Positions 8,250-15,449 of a stretch of DNA of 21,364 bases are shown here, piece after piece; position 1 is the first letter of the stretch, and each line of letters starts with the position of its first letter. The stretch lies in the NCBI GenBank assembly GCA_964643965.1, contig CAZXVH010000093.1, positions 1-21,364 on the forward strand. The letters run 5' to 3'. The notes below the pieces were generated by a model that saw only the letters and a program-made list of their open reading frames with translations, was not told where the DNA came from and did no database searches. The DNA is from GCA-2746795 sp964643965. GTDB lineage: Bacteria > Chloroflexota > Anaerolineae > Promineifilales > Promineifilaceae. Both the position numbers and the translations under genes were made by a program.

Positions 8250-8357
8250 CTCCTAACGCTTGCTTGAGCGATGGGCAGGCTGAGAAACCACGTTTGGGTT
8301 CACCAAGAACTTGAAAAAGACCCGATCTCGCCCGTCCGCTCGAAGCGTTGTTAGGCG
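8250..8357 (-). other. attC-like recombination site (integron cassette site candidate)
   Basis: An imperfect inverted repeat of about 108 bp has outer ends CCTAAC (8252-8257) and GTTAGG (8350-8355). The arms extend inward as CCTAAC-GCTTGCTTGAGCG and, from the other end on the minus strand, CCTAACAACGCTTCGAGCG. The right end reads GTTAGGC, which fits the integron core GTTRRRY; the other end fits RYYYAAC except for its first base. Length fits the 57-141 bp attC range. It starts 28 bp after the stop of the MazF-type gene, and the HigB remnant begins about 50 bp past it, the order expected for toxin-antitoxin gene cassettes. No integrase gene is in the window. Confidence 0.45.
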
Positions 8358-8384
8358 GGCAATCATCATACACGTAACAACGGT

Positions 8385-8726
8385 TTACTTTTGTAGCCAG
8401 TCAACAAGACGTTCTCTGAGTTGTCCTAATCTTTCAGGTGAGATGTTGCCCAAACGGGCACTAATGACAGAAGATTCGACAGTTGCTAACCGCGCTAACC
8501 GAATAACAGATCGAACCTTCAAACCTGTAGCTTCATAATCAGAATCAGATGGATCGATTATTTCGTCGAAATCGGGGATTGTCTGGTAAGTTCGTGAGGA
8601 AACCAGGGTCAACAGTACATCCGCGTAACGACCTGGGGTGCTGGCGACGACCAAGGCAGGGCGGAGTTTTCCTGCTTGTAAATCAGTTCGAGGAAAATGA
8701 ATGAGAACAATGTCGCCGGGTTTCAT
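8385..8726 (-). CDS. MazF/PemK-family toxin (endoribonuclease)
   Basis: The 113-residue protein begins MKPGDIVLIHFPRTD and continues KLRPALVVAS, the PemK/MazF N-terminal signature. Further on it has TGLKVRSVIRLARLATVE and LGNISPERLGQLRERL, both typical of the family. Members cleave mRNA or tRNA at short sequences and are held inactive by the upstream antitoxin. Its ATG (8724-8726) overlaps the antitoxin TGA as ATGA, so translation is coupled. It appears intact, unlike its neighbours. A candidate attC site follows the stop by 28 bp. Cleavage specificity cannot be read from sequence. Confidence 0.88.
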   Translation of the reverse strand: MKPGDIVLIHFPRTDLQAGKLRPALVVASTPGRYADVLLTLVSSRTYQTIPDFDEIIDPSDSDYEATGLKVRSVIRLARLATVESSVISARLGNISPERLGQLRERLVDWLQK

Positions 8727-8959
8727 GGATGGTAAATTTCTTGCGCATCTTCCAATGTATATTCAACTTCATCATCCTCTTGAAAGAATTGCTCCAACGT
8801 GAAGGCTTGCCATTGATTGTGACCCCATTCAGCATATGACGGTGACATTTGTCGCCGCGCCATAACAAACAAGGTGAAATCGGCAATCTGCTCCACGACC
8901 TGGTCCGGTAAACGGTCAATTTGTTGATACAGTTGTTCGCGGATATTGTTTGTAGCCAT
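8723..8959 (-). CDS. Antitoxin of the MazF-type pair (DUF2281-like)
   Basis: The protein has 78 residues, starting MATNNIREQLYQQIDRLPDQ and continuing VVEQIADFTLFVMARR. The helix LYQQIDRLPDQVVEQIADF resembles the N-terminus of DUF2281-type antitoxins. The C-terminal part is acidic (FFQEDDEVEYTLEDAQEIY), suited to wrapping a basic toxin. It is the first gene of the two-gene unit and overlaps the toxin start by 4 bp. A purine-rich GAGAGG lies eight bases before the ATG. The toxin next to it makes the role fairly safe; the family label is less certain. Confidence 0.75.
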   Translation of the reverse strand: MATNNIREQLYQQIDRLPDQVVEQIADFTLFVMARRQMSPSYAEWGHNQWQAFTLEQFFQEDDEVEYTLEDAQEIYHP

Positions 8960-9005
8960 AATTATTGCCTCTCAGAATGGGAAAATCGCTAAAATCGACA
9001 ATGGA

Positions 9006-9011
9006 ATTATA
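9006..9011 (-). promoter_or_regulatory. Candidate -10 box of the toxin-antitoxin operon
   Basis: The minus strand reads TATAAT, a perfect -10, 46 bases before the antitoxin ATG. The -35 region is poor, which would fit an autoregulated promoter, but no clear operator palindrome is seen. Confidence 0.45.
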
Positions 9012-9039
9012 ACACATTTGCCTTGGCGCTGTGTCCCAG

Positions 9040-9186
9040 TCAGCGGATAACGACTTTATCTCCCTGTACAAACGGGGCATGGATAACGAAGTGAAAATAA
9101 TCTTCGAAACTGGCAACAAACGTATGAATTTCGCCCGGCTCAACTACCAATGCATCTCCCCTACCATCTCTCGGCTTAAAGTATGA
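9040..9186 (-). pseudogene. Cupin-domain C-terminal fragment
   Basis: The last 45 residues or so of a longer minus-strand frame (which opens at 9372) read DALVVEPGEIHTFVASFEDY and then FHFVIHAPFVQGDKVVIR. The V-x-P-G-E-x-H pattern is the second conserved motif of cupin_2 barrels. The residues before it in the same frame do not look like a cupin and overlap a PIN-like fragment in another frame. The first cupin motif is missing, so the gene is most likely a remnant. A genuine 110-residue protein is possible but less likely. Confidence 0.45.
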
Positions 9187-9305
9187 GCCGCAACCAATAA
9201 ATCCAGTGATCCGATGGCAAGCCCTTCTGTATCGACTGGCATTCGCGCCTCCAAAAGCGAATCTATACTGGCTGTGACCGCATCTAAGTCCCGAAGGGCT
9301 GCTTT
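9144..9305 (-). pseudogene. PIN-domain (VapC-like) toxin fragment
   Basis: In a different minus-strand frame from the cupin piece, between stops, the translation includes DAVTASIDSLLEARMPVDTE followed by GLAIGSLDLLVAAHTLSRE. The I-G-x-x-D-x-L-x-A-A-H-x-L-S block is the signature around the third acidic residue of VapC PIN domains. The expected T-x-N and R-x-x-G-L tail is absent, cut at the join with the cupin fragment near 9160. No antitoxin is seen. It is short, so coincidence cannot be excluded. Confidence 0.35.
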
Positions 9306-9375
9306 CTAACCGTGCCACCTCTGGTAAAAATGTCAGATTATGCCCGCTGCGAGTATAAACCGGCCGATTCATACC

Positions 9376-10488
9376 TCACACAGCCAACGGTGGATAATGG
9401 CTCAAAAATTCGTCGGCAAACGGCCGTAATTCCCCCTCCCGAATAGCAGCCCGGATCCGCCGCACCAGTTCCAGCAGAAAGTGAATGTTGTGCGTGGTGA
9501 GCAGGACATGGCCCAAAATTTCGTTGGCCTTAACGAGATGGCGCAGGTAAGCGCGGCTGAAATTGGTGCAGGTGTAGCAGGCGCAAGTGGCGTCCAGCGG
9601 CGCGGGGTCATGTTTAAATTGGGCGTTGCGCAGGTTGAGACGGCCGCCTTTGATGAGGGCGGAGCCGTTACGAGCAATGCGCGTGGGCAACACACAGTCA
9701 AAAATATCCACGCCGCGCAAAACGCCATTGACCACATCTTCCGGCGCGCCCACGCCCATGAGGTAACGTGGCTTGTGGCGGGGTAGAACGGGGTCCAGCG
9801 CGTCGAGTACCGTTGCCATCTGCGCCTTCGTTTCGCCGACGGCCAGGCCACCGATAGCGTAGCCGGGTAAATCCAACGGCATCATGAAGCGGGCGCTGGC
9901 TTCTCGTAAATCAGGGAAGGCGCCCCCCTGCACGATGCCGAACAGCGCCTGGTCGGGGCGCGTTTTGGCGGCGAGGCAGCGTTCCAGCCAGGGGTGGGTG
10001 CGCGTCAGGGATTTTTCGACATAGGCGCGGTCGTCCGGCGGCGGGCATTCGTCGAAGGCCATGATGATGTCAGCGCCCAGGTTTTCCTGGATGGCGATGC
10101 TGCGTTCGGGCGTAAAGCGGTGGGTAGAACCGTCGATGTGAGAGCGGAAAGTGACGCCGTCGGCGTCGATTTTGCGTGCGTCGCTGAGGCTGAACACCTG
10201 GAAGCCGCCGCTGTCGGTGAGGAGGGGGCCATCCCAGTTCATGAAGGAATGCAGCCCGCCCAAATCGCGGATCAGTTCATCGCCGGGACGCAGGTAAAGA
10301 TGGTAGGTGTTGCTTAATACGAGGGATGCGCCCATCGCCTGGAGGTCGCTGGGCTTCATCGCCTTCACAGTGGCGGCCGTGCCCACCGGCGCGAAGACGG
10401 GGGTTTCTAAAATGCCATGTGGGGTGTGGAAACGGCCGTTTCTCCCCCCACTCTCCTTATCTTTTGCAGTCACTTCAAATTCAAACAT
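9376..10488 (-). CDS. tgt: tRNA-guanine(34) transglycosylase
   Basis: This enzyme swaps G34 of GUN anticodons for a queuosine precursor. It is 370 residues long and can be numbered directly against the E. coli enzyme: substrate-site Asp in DSGGFQVFS (92), FDECPPPDD (Asp146), GIVQGG, the base-binding loop GGLAVGE (214-220), the nucleophile Asp264 in IFDCVLPTRIARNG, and zinc ligands Cys302, Cys304, Cys307 and His333. Every catalytic residue is present. No queA or yajC neighbour is present, so it stands alone, convergent with the cupin remnant's promoter side and divergent from mutS2. A perfect TATAAT lies so close to the ATG that transcription would begin at or near the start codon, suggesting a leaderless message. 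Confidence 0.96.
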   Translation of the reverse strand: MFEFEVTAKDKESGGRNGRFHTPHGILETPVFAPVGTAATVKAMKPSDLQAMGASLVLSNTYHLYLRPGDELIRDLGGLHSFMNWDGPLLTDSGGFQVFSLSDARKIDADGVTFRSHIDGSTHRFTPERSIAIQENLGADIIMAFDECPPPDDRAYVEKSLTRTHPWLERCLAAKTRPDQALFGIVQGGAFPDLREASARFMMPLDLPGYAIGGLAVGETKAQMATVLDALDPVLPRHKPRYLMGVGAPEDVVNGVLRGVDIFDCVLPTRIARNGSALIKGGRLNLRNAQFKHDPAPLDATCACYTCTNFSRAYLRHLVKANEILGHVLLTTHNIHFLLELVRRIRAAIREGELRPFADEFLSHYPPLAV

Positions 10489-10494
10489 GCGCTG

Positions 10495-10500
10495 ATTATA
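10495..10500 (-). promoter_or_regulatory. -10 box of tgt, implying a leaderless transcript
   Basis: The minus strand reads TATAAT with six bases between it and the A of ATG 10488. With normal -10 to start-site spacing, transcription would start at the initiation codon. There is no Shine-Dalgarno, which agrees. Confidence 0.5.
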
Positions 10501-10646
10501 GGAACTTTTGTAGTTTAAGAAAATAGCCGGGTATCAAATGTACGCTTTGCAAAATCGCGCTCCAAAGTTGATTGCCCGTTTTATTTTTTAATCACGAATT
10601 GTTCCTTATTCGGCAGCTACTTGAATTTTTAGATACAAGGAATTTT

Positions 10647-10678
10647 TTCCTTTGTTTCTTTGTTTCTTTGTGCCTTTG
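10647..10678 (+). repeat. CTTTG octamer array
   Basis: Four 8-bp units follow each other: TTCCTTTG, TTTCTTTG, TTTCTTTG and TGCCTTTG, then TATT. The same unit family, in the same order of variants, recurs at 17100-17142. Confidence 0.8.
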
Positions 10679-10711
10679 TATTCAGGTTTTTTGCCCAATG
10701 GAAACGCGCTT

Positions 10712-10741
10712 TTTACAGCAAAGCCCTTTTTCAGTTATACT
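10712..10741 (+). promoter_or_regulatory. Promoter of mutS2
   Basis: TTTACA (10712-10717) and TATACT (10736-10741) are separated by 18 bp, a good sigma-70-like pair. The expected start site is within a few bases of ATG 10752, so the message would be leaderless or nearly so. Confidence 0.55.
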
Positions 10742-10751
10742 TCTAGCCGTT

Positions 10752-13190
10752 ATGGACAGAAAAAGTTTACACACCCTCGAATTTCATAAAGTGCGCGACC
10801 GGCTGGCCGGCTATACCAGTTTCAGCGCCGGAGAAGCATTGGCGCGGGCGCTCATGCCCACCACCGACCTCCTGGAAGCGGTGCAGTGGCAGGCAGAAAC
10901 CCGCGAAGCGCGGCTGCTGCTGGACAGCCACACCAGCATCACCATCGGCGGCGCGCGTGATGTGCGCGAGGCGGTGGACCAGGCGGAACATGGTTTCACT
11001 TTGCAGCCGGAAAGCCTGCTCGACATCCGCGCCACCATCGTGGCCGCCCGCACTTTGCGCCGCGCCCTGCTCAAAGTGGCGGATGAGTTTCCGCGCCTGG
11101 CGGAAATCGCCGATCTGATCGAGGAATGTCCCGGCCTGGTCTCAGCTGTCAGCCAGACGCTTGATGAACGGGGGGACGTGCTGGACAGCGCCTCGCCCAC
11201 CCTGGCCCACATTCGCCGCGAACTACGCGCCGTCCACGGCCGCCTTCAAGATAAATTACAGCGCATCCTGCAAAGCAGCAGCAATCAATATTTGCAAGAA
11301 CCGCTGATCTCTATGAGAAACGGCCGTTATGTGGTTCCCCTCCGCGCTGACGCCAAAGGGCGTATCAAAGGCATCGTCCATGACCACAGCGGCACCGGGG
11401 CCACCCTCTGGCTGGAACCGATGGTCACGGTAGACCTCAACAACGAATATCGCGGCCTGCAAATTCGGGAGCAAGACGAAATTCAGCGCATCCTGGCCGC
11501 TTTGTCCGCCAAAGTTGCAGCACAAGGGGACAGCATCCAGCGCATCGTCGAACGGCTGGCGGAGTTGGACCTCATCTTCGCCCGCGCCAAATACGCTTCC
11601 ACGATCCACGGCGTCGAACCCCGCTTCAGCGAATGGCGCCACTTTCCCCCGCCCCGGCCGCCCAAACACGCCAACGAACGGGCTAAATGGACGCCGCCGC
11701 CGCCCAATCCGCATCCCGGCTCCACCATCTGGATCAAAGGGGCGCGGCATCCCCTGCTCGATCCCGATACCGTCATCCCCACCCACCTGACCCTGGATGA
11801 AGAGACCTTCATCGTCCTCATCACCGGGCCAAACACCGGCGGTAAAACCGTCAGCCTGAAAACAACGGGATTGATGATCCTGATGGCCCAATCCGGGATG
11901 CAGCTGCCGGCCATCGACGCCCGGCTCACCCTCTTCAACAATGTCTTCGCCGACATCGGCGACGAGCAGTCCATTGAGCAAAGCCTGTCCACCTTCTCCG
12001 GCCACATCACCAACATCACCCGCATCCTGGCGCAAGTAGACGACCGGTCGCTGGTACTGTTTGACGAACTCGGCTCCGGCACAGACCCCGCCGAAGGGGC
12101 GGCGTTGGCCCAGGCCATCGTCAACTTTCTGCGTGACAAAGGAGCCACCACCTTCATCGCCACCCATTATCCGGAACTCAAGCTCTATGCCAGCCAGACG
12201 CCGGGGGCCACCAACGCCTCGCTCATGTTTGACCTGGAGACGCTCTCCCCCACCTACGAGATGACCATTGGCCTGCCCGGCCGTTCCAACGCCCTGGCCA
12301 TTGCCCGCCGTTTGGGGCTGGATGAGACCATTCTGGATGACGCCATGCGCCAACTGGGGGTGGGCAGCCATCAAGCGGAAAATATGCTCGATTCCATCTA
12401 CGATCTACGTGAAAAAATGGAGTCGGCAGAAGCGGGCGCTCGCCTGGCGCTGCGCGAGGCGGAGCGCCAACGGGATGAACTGCGGCAGCGGCTGGAAGCC
12501 ATCGAAGCAGAGCGCCGCCAGGTATTGGCCGACGCCCAGGCGGAAGCCAAAGCGGAGATCGAAGCGGTGCAAGAGGAACTGCGCTGCGCCCGCCGCCAAA
12601 TCCGCGACGCCGCCTCGCTCAACCAGTTGAAAAAGGTGAGCAAAGCGGTGGCCGATATTGAAGAAGCACAGGTGAAAACGGCCGTTCCCCCGTTGGAAAA
12701 ACCGCCATCACCCACCAAACAGATTCGGCGCAAGCTGCAAGTGGGCGATACCGTGCTGGTGAAATCGCTCAATCAAAAGGCGGAAGTGGCCACGATTAAC
12801 AACAATGAGGTACTGGTGGTGATGGGCCGCCTGCAAATGCGGGTCAAGTTTGAAGACCTGGAGTTTAAGGGCCGCCCCGTTGAGGAGGAAGCAGAAGCAG
12901 CGGAAACAGCCGGTTTCAGTGCGCCAGCGGGCCGTTATGAGGGGCTGGAACTGGATATTCGCGGCCACCGGGTGGAAGAGGGGCTGGCCGAGATGGAGCG
13001 CTTCCTGGACAACGCCTTTCTCTCGCGCATGCCCTGGGTACGGATTATTCATGGTAAAGGCACGGGAAAACTGAGAACGGCCGTTCGTGATACTCTCAAG
13101 CATAACAGCCACGTCACCTCCTTTGAAGAAGGCAAAGATGGCGAAGGCGGCGCCGGCGTCACCGTTGCCAAATTAGTAGAGCATAAATAA
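10752..13190 (+). CDS. mutS2: Endonuclease/ATPase MutS2
   Basis: The protein has 812 residues from ATG 10752. The open frame runs further up, but those residues are translated octamer repeat and promoter, while MDRKSLHTLEFHKVRDRLAG is the usual MutS2 beginning. It lacks the MutS mismatch-recognition domain. It has the clamp and core helices, Walker A GPNTGGKT (359-366), Walker B LVLFDE with the GSGTDPAEG signature, a long charged coiled coil (about 550-620), a KOW-like strand region (660-705) and a C-terminal Smr domain with LDIRGHR (734-740) and HGKGTGKLR (767-775). In other bacteria MutS2 suppresses recombination or acts on collided ribosomes through Smr. A proline-rich insertion (about 296-325) precedes the ATPase. 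hadlike and rlmH genes follow in the same direction, each after a hairpin. Confidence 0.95.
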   Translation: MDRKSLHTLEFHKVRDRLAGYTSFSAGEALARALMPTTDLLEAVQWQAETREARLLLDSHTSITIGGARDVREAVDQAEHGFTLQPESLLDIRATIVAARTLRRALLKVADEFPRLAEIADLIEECPGLVSAVSQTLDERGDVLDSASPTLAHIRRELRAVHGRLQDKLQRILQSSSNQYLQEPLISMRNGRYVVPLRADAKGRIKGIVHDHSGTGATLWLEPMVTVDLNNEYRGLQIREQDEIQRILAALSAKVAAQGDSIQRIVERLAELDLIFARAKYASTIHGVEPRFSEWRHFPPPRPPKHANERAKWTPPPPNPHPGSTIWIKGARHPLLDPDTVIPTHLTLDEETFIVLITGPNTGGKTVSLKTTGLMILMAQSGMQLPAIDARLTLFNNVFADIGDEQSIEQSLSTFSGHITNITRILAQVDDRSLVLFDELGSGTDPAEGAALAQAIVNFLRDKGATTFIATHYPELKLYASQTPGATNASLMFDLETLSPTYEMTIGLPGRSNALAIARRLGLDETILDDAMRQLGVGSHQAENMLDSIYDLREKMESAEAGARLALREAERQRDELRQRLEAIEAERRQVLADAQAEAKAEIEAVQEELRCARRQIRDAASLNQLKKVSKAVADIEEAQVKTAVPPLEKPPSPTKQIRRKLQVGDTVLVKSLNQKAEVATINNNEVLVVMGRLQMRVKFEDLEFKGRPVEEEAEAAETAGFSAPAGRYEGLELDIRGHRVEEGLAEMERFLDNAFLSRMPWVRIIHGKGTGKLRTAVRDTLKHNSHVTSFEEGKDGEGGAGVTVAKLVEHK

Positions 13191-13196
13191 AAACAT

Positions 13197-13246
13197 AATA
13201 AACCGGGGAGAAACAGCGAACAGAGAGGTATTCTCCGCGGTTTATT
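13197..13246 (+). terminator. Hairpin between mutS2 and the HAD gene
   Basis: AATAAACCGGGGAGAA (13197-13212) and TTCTCCGCGGTTTATT (13231-13246) are complementary at 15 of 16 positions, with an 18-base loop. The T-run after it is short (CTTT), so it may be a weak terminator or an mRNA processing or stability element. It ends 16 bases before the TTG start of the next gene. Confidence 0.55.
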
Positions 13247-13262
13247 CTTTGGGAGAAATAAT

Positions 13263-14024
13263 TTGAAGATTGAAGCAGTAGTTTTTGATTTAGGCGGCAC
13301 CCTCATTGAGTATGCTGGCTCTTATGCGGTGTGGCCGGATTTGGAAACGCCGGGGCTGCAGGCCGCTTATGATTATTTTGGCAGCCAGGGGTTGGCGCTG
13401 CCTCCGTTTGTCCAGTTCCGGGACGCCGGTTTTGCCATTTTGCCCGGCCGTTGGCAGGGGGCGGTAGAGGGGCAGCGCAACTTGCGTTTGGCTGATCTTA
13501 TCGGCGAGATTTTGCAAAGCTGCCTGGGCGTCAATGGCGTCCAACCCACCTGGTTGGCCGAAGCCGGCCGCGTCTATCAAAACGCCATCTGCGCCCAGGC
13601 CTACCTGCTGCCGGGCACGGTGGCAGGGCTGGAAGCGGTCAAAGGGCGGTACAAAATTGGCCTGCTCTCCAATACCATGTTCACCGGCGACGCCCACATC
13701 AACGACTTGCAGCGCTTTGGCATTGACGGCTATTTTGAGGCTATGCTCTTTTCCGCAGACGCCAACAAATGGAAGCCGCAGCCCGATCCGTTCTGGCAAG
13801 TGCTGTCCGATTTAGGCGTGGAACCAGCCAACGCCGTCTTCGTCGGCGATTCGGTTGCACACGATATCCTGGGCGCACATGGCGCCGGCATGAAAGCGAT
13901 CCTCATCCGCAACAGCGACCGCTTCCCCCTGGTTGATGGCGTGGAGCCGGACGGGGTTATTCATAAGTTGACGGAGCTGCCAGAAATTTTATTGGCGTTG
14001 GAAAGCGGCAAGGTTACAGGGTGA
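13263..14024 (+). CDS. HAD-superfamily hydrolase
   Basis: The 253-residue protein has the four HAD motifs: I VVFDLGGTL with nucleophile Asp9, II LLSNT, III KPQPDPF, and IV VFVGDSVAHDILGAHGAG. The cap lies between motifs I and II, making it subfamily I. The usual acid/base Asp two residues after the nucleophile is Gly (D-L-G-G-T), a variant seen in part of the family that can change the rate or the reaction. The substrate is unknown. The start is TTG 13263, chosen because GGGAG at 13251-13255 stands seven bases upstream and the protein then begins directly with the first beta strand. It probably shares a transcript with mutS2 or rlmH. Confidence 0.85.
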   Translation: MKIEAVVFDLGGTLIEYAGSYAVWPDLETPGLQAAYDYFGSQGLALPPFVQFRDAGFAILPGRWQGAVEGQRNLRLADLIGEILQSCLGVNGVQPTWLAEAGRVYQNAICAQAYLLPGTVAGLEAVKGRYKIGLLSNTMFTGDAHINDLQRFGIDGYFEAMLFSADANKWKPQPDPFWQVLSDLGVEPANAVFVGDSVAHDILGAHGAGMKAILIRNSDRFPLVDGVEPDGVIHKLTELPEILLALESGKVTG

Positions 14025-14029
14025 CGCCC

Positions 14030-14062
14030 AGAAGTTCAGCTTCTCTGAGAAGTTGAACTTCT
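14030..14062 (+). repeat. Double palindrome hairpin between the HAD gene and rlmH
   Basis: AGAAGTTCAGCTTCT (14030-14044) pairs with AGAAGTTGAACTTCT (14048-14062) at 14 of 15 positions over a 3-base loop. Each arm is also palindromic, or nearly so, on its own. There is no T-run, and it ends nine bases before the rlmH ATG, so a terminator role is unlikely. A dispersed repeat or a control on rlmH translation is possible. Confidence 0.7.
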
Positions 14063-14071
14063 AACAGACTT

Positions 14072-14551
14072 ATGACCCAAAAATTCGGCAATATCGACCT
14101 CATCGCAGTTGGTAAAATGAAGACGAAGCATTGGCTGGCTGCCCAGCAAGATTATGAAAAGCGGCTGGGCTATTACACCACGTTTACCTTAAAAGAGGTG
14201 AAAGATGCGGTGGGGCGCGGCCTGCCGGACGAGGTCGCCATGCAAAAAGAGGGGGAACTGCTGCTCAAGGGAGCGACTCAGGCCAATCGGATCATTTTGC
14301 TTTCGCCAGAAGGCACAATGAGGACGAGTCCCGGGTTGGCCAGATGGCTCAGGCAGGGGATGGAGCGTCACGGCCGTTTAGCCTTCTTCATTGGTGGCCC
14401 TTTAGGTTTCTCAGACGAAGTCATCGCCGCCAGCCACGAACAACTCGCCCTCTCTCCGCTCACCTTCACCCATGAAATGGCGCGTATTATTTTCATGGAG
14501 CAGCTTTATCGGGCGTTTACCATCATGAACGGCGAACAGTATCATAAGTAG
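14072..14551 (+). CDS. rlmH: 23S rRNA (pseudouridine1915-N3)-methyltransferase RlmH
   Basis: This SPOUT methyltransferase of 159 residues, the normal family length, modifies pseudouridine 1915 in helix 69 of 23S rRNA on assembled 70S ribosomes. The knot motifs LLSPEG (76-81) and FIGGPLGF (106-113) are present, with the closing segment LTFTHEMARIIFMEQLYRAF and the typical C-terminus ending YHK. ATG 14072 has no Shine-Dalgarno and follows a strong hairpin, so it may be read by coupling or from a leaderless message. It is convergent with rsmI, which modifies the small-subunit side of the same intersubunit region. Confidence 0.95.
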   Translation: MTQKFGNIDLIAVGKMKTKHWLAAQQDYEKRLGYYTTFTLKEVKDAVGRGLPDEVAMQKEGELLLKGATQANRIILLSPEGTMRTSPGLARWLRQGMERHGRLAFFIGGPLGFSDEVIAASHEQLALSPLTFTHEMARIIFMEQLYRAFTIMNGEQYHK

Positions 14552-14580
14552 CGAGTGGCGGGTGGCGAGTGGCGGGTGGC
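14551..14580 (+). repeat. GCGRGTG heptamer array
   Basis: Four 7-bp units alternate: GCGAGTG, GCGGGTG, GCGAGTG, GCGGGTG. The first overlaps the last base of the rlmH stop codon. It occupies the convergent gap between rlmH and rsmI. Confidence 0.8.
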
Positions 14581-14629
14581 AGGGTAATAAGCCATCCGCA
14601 AACCCGTCACTTGCCTCTTTGCCATCTTT

Positions 14630-15295
14630 TTACTTTTTCCCTTCAATCACTACCACGTATTCGCCACGTGGCTCCTCTTTTTCCACAAAGGCAATCAGTT
14701 CCGACAGGGTTCCGCGCTGCACGTTTTCGTAGAGCTTGGTTAGCTCATTGGCGAAGGCGGCCTGGCGGTCGCCGTAGACGACCAGGGCGTCTTCCAGAAA
14801 TGCTTTCAGGCGATAGGGGCTTTCGTAGAAGATGAGGGTGTGGGGCGACTCGGCGTCAACAGCCATAAAGCGCTGCCGTTTGCCGCTTTTGCGTGGGGGG
14901 AAGCCGCGATAGGTGAAGCTGTGGGCGGGCAGCCCAGAGAGTACCACCGCCATCGCCAGCGCCGTGGGGCCGGGAATCATGGTGACGGCAAAGTTGTTTT
15001 CCAGGGCAAGCTGCACCAGCGTATAACCAGGGTCGGAGATGCCCGGTGTGCCGGCGTCTGAAACCACCGCCACCGATTTGCCGTCAGCCAAGATGCTCAT
15101 GATACGCTGGCCGACGCGAGCTTCATTATGTTCGTGGAAGGCGATTTGCGGCTTGCTGATCTCAAAATGTTTGAGCAGGCGGCCGGTTTTGCGCGTGTCT
15201 TCACTGGCGACAAAATCGACCTCGCGCAAGGTTTCTAAGGCGCGGAGGGTGATGTCGCCTAAATTGCCAATGGGGGTTGCCACTAAATAAAGCAT
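14630..15295 (-). CDS. rsmI: 16S rRNA (cytidine1402-2'-O)-methyltransferase RsmI
   Basis: This tetrapyrrole-methylase-fold enzyme methylates the ribose of C1402 in helix 44. The start MLYLVATPIGNLGDITLRAL is the family signature. SEDTRKTGRLL, VVSDAGTPGISDPG and MIPGPTA carry the SAM and active-site loops, followed by FYESPYRL and ANELTKLYE. At 221 residues it is shorter than the E. coli enzyme by about 60 and lacks the small C-terminal domain, as seen in some lineages. There is no Shine-Dalgarno; the bases before ATG 15295 belong to a heptamer repeat array. It is the last gene of the minus-strand modification cluster. Confidence 0.95.
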   Translation of the reverse strand: MLYLVATPIGNLGDITLRALETLREVDFVASEDTRKTGRLLKHFEISKPQIAFHEHNEARVGQRIMSILADGKSVAVVSDAGTPGISDPGYTLVQLALENNFAVTMIPGPTALAMAVVLSGLPAHSFTYRGFPPRKSGKRQRFMAVDAESPHTLIFYESPYRLKAFLEDALVVYGDRQAAFANELTKLYENVQRGTLSELIAFVEKEEPRGEYVVVIEGKK

Positions 15296-15300
15296 AATAA

Positions 15301-15360
15301 TTTACGATTTACGATTTTCGATTGACGATTGACGATTTACGATTTACGATTGACGATTTT
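15301..15360. repeat. ACGATTK heptamer array upstream of rsmI
   Basis: Eight or so 7-8 bp units of the form ACGATTT or ACGATTG fill the stretch right before the rsmI start. The apparent reading frame through it is repeat translation. The remainder of the gap up to 15449 shows nothing else. Confidence 0.85.
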
Positions 15361-15449
15361 CTCTGGCTAATTTCCAGAGCAGGTCATTTTGTATTTGGGG
15401 GCGCTGATATTTTTCTCCATCCATTTTCTTCGATATCAATGCCCCCCTT

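Noticed and set aside
10572..10751. Upstream extension of the mutS2 frame by 60 codons
   Set aside because: The extension translates the octamer array and the promoter. Family members begin at the MDRKSLHTLEF segment.
11256..12374. Long reverse-strand open frame of 372 codons across mutS2
   Set aside because: It lies antiparallel to a well-conserved MutS2 core, is low in recognisable motifs and Gly/Arg-rich, as expected of an antisense frame in GC-rich coding DNA.
15301..15360. CRISPR array or phage repeat
   Set aside because: Units are 7-8 bp, contiguous and without spacers, and no cas genes are present. The same applies to the other short arrays.
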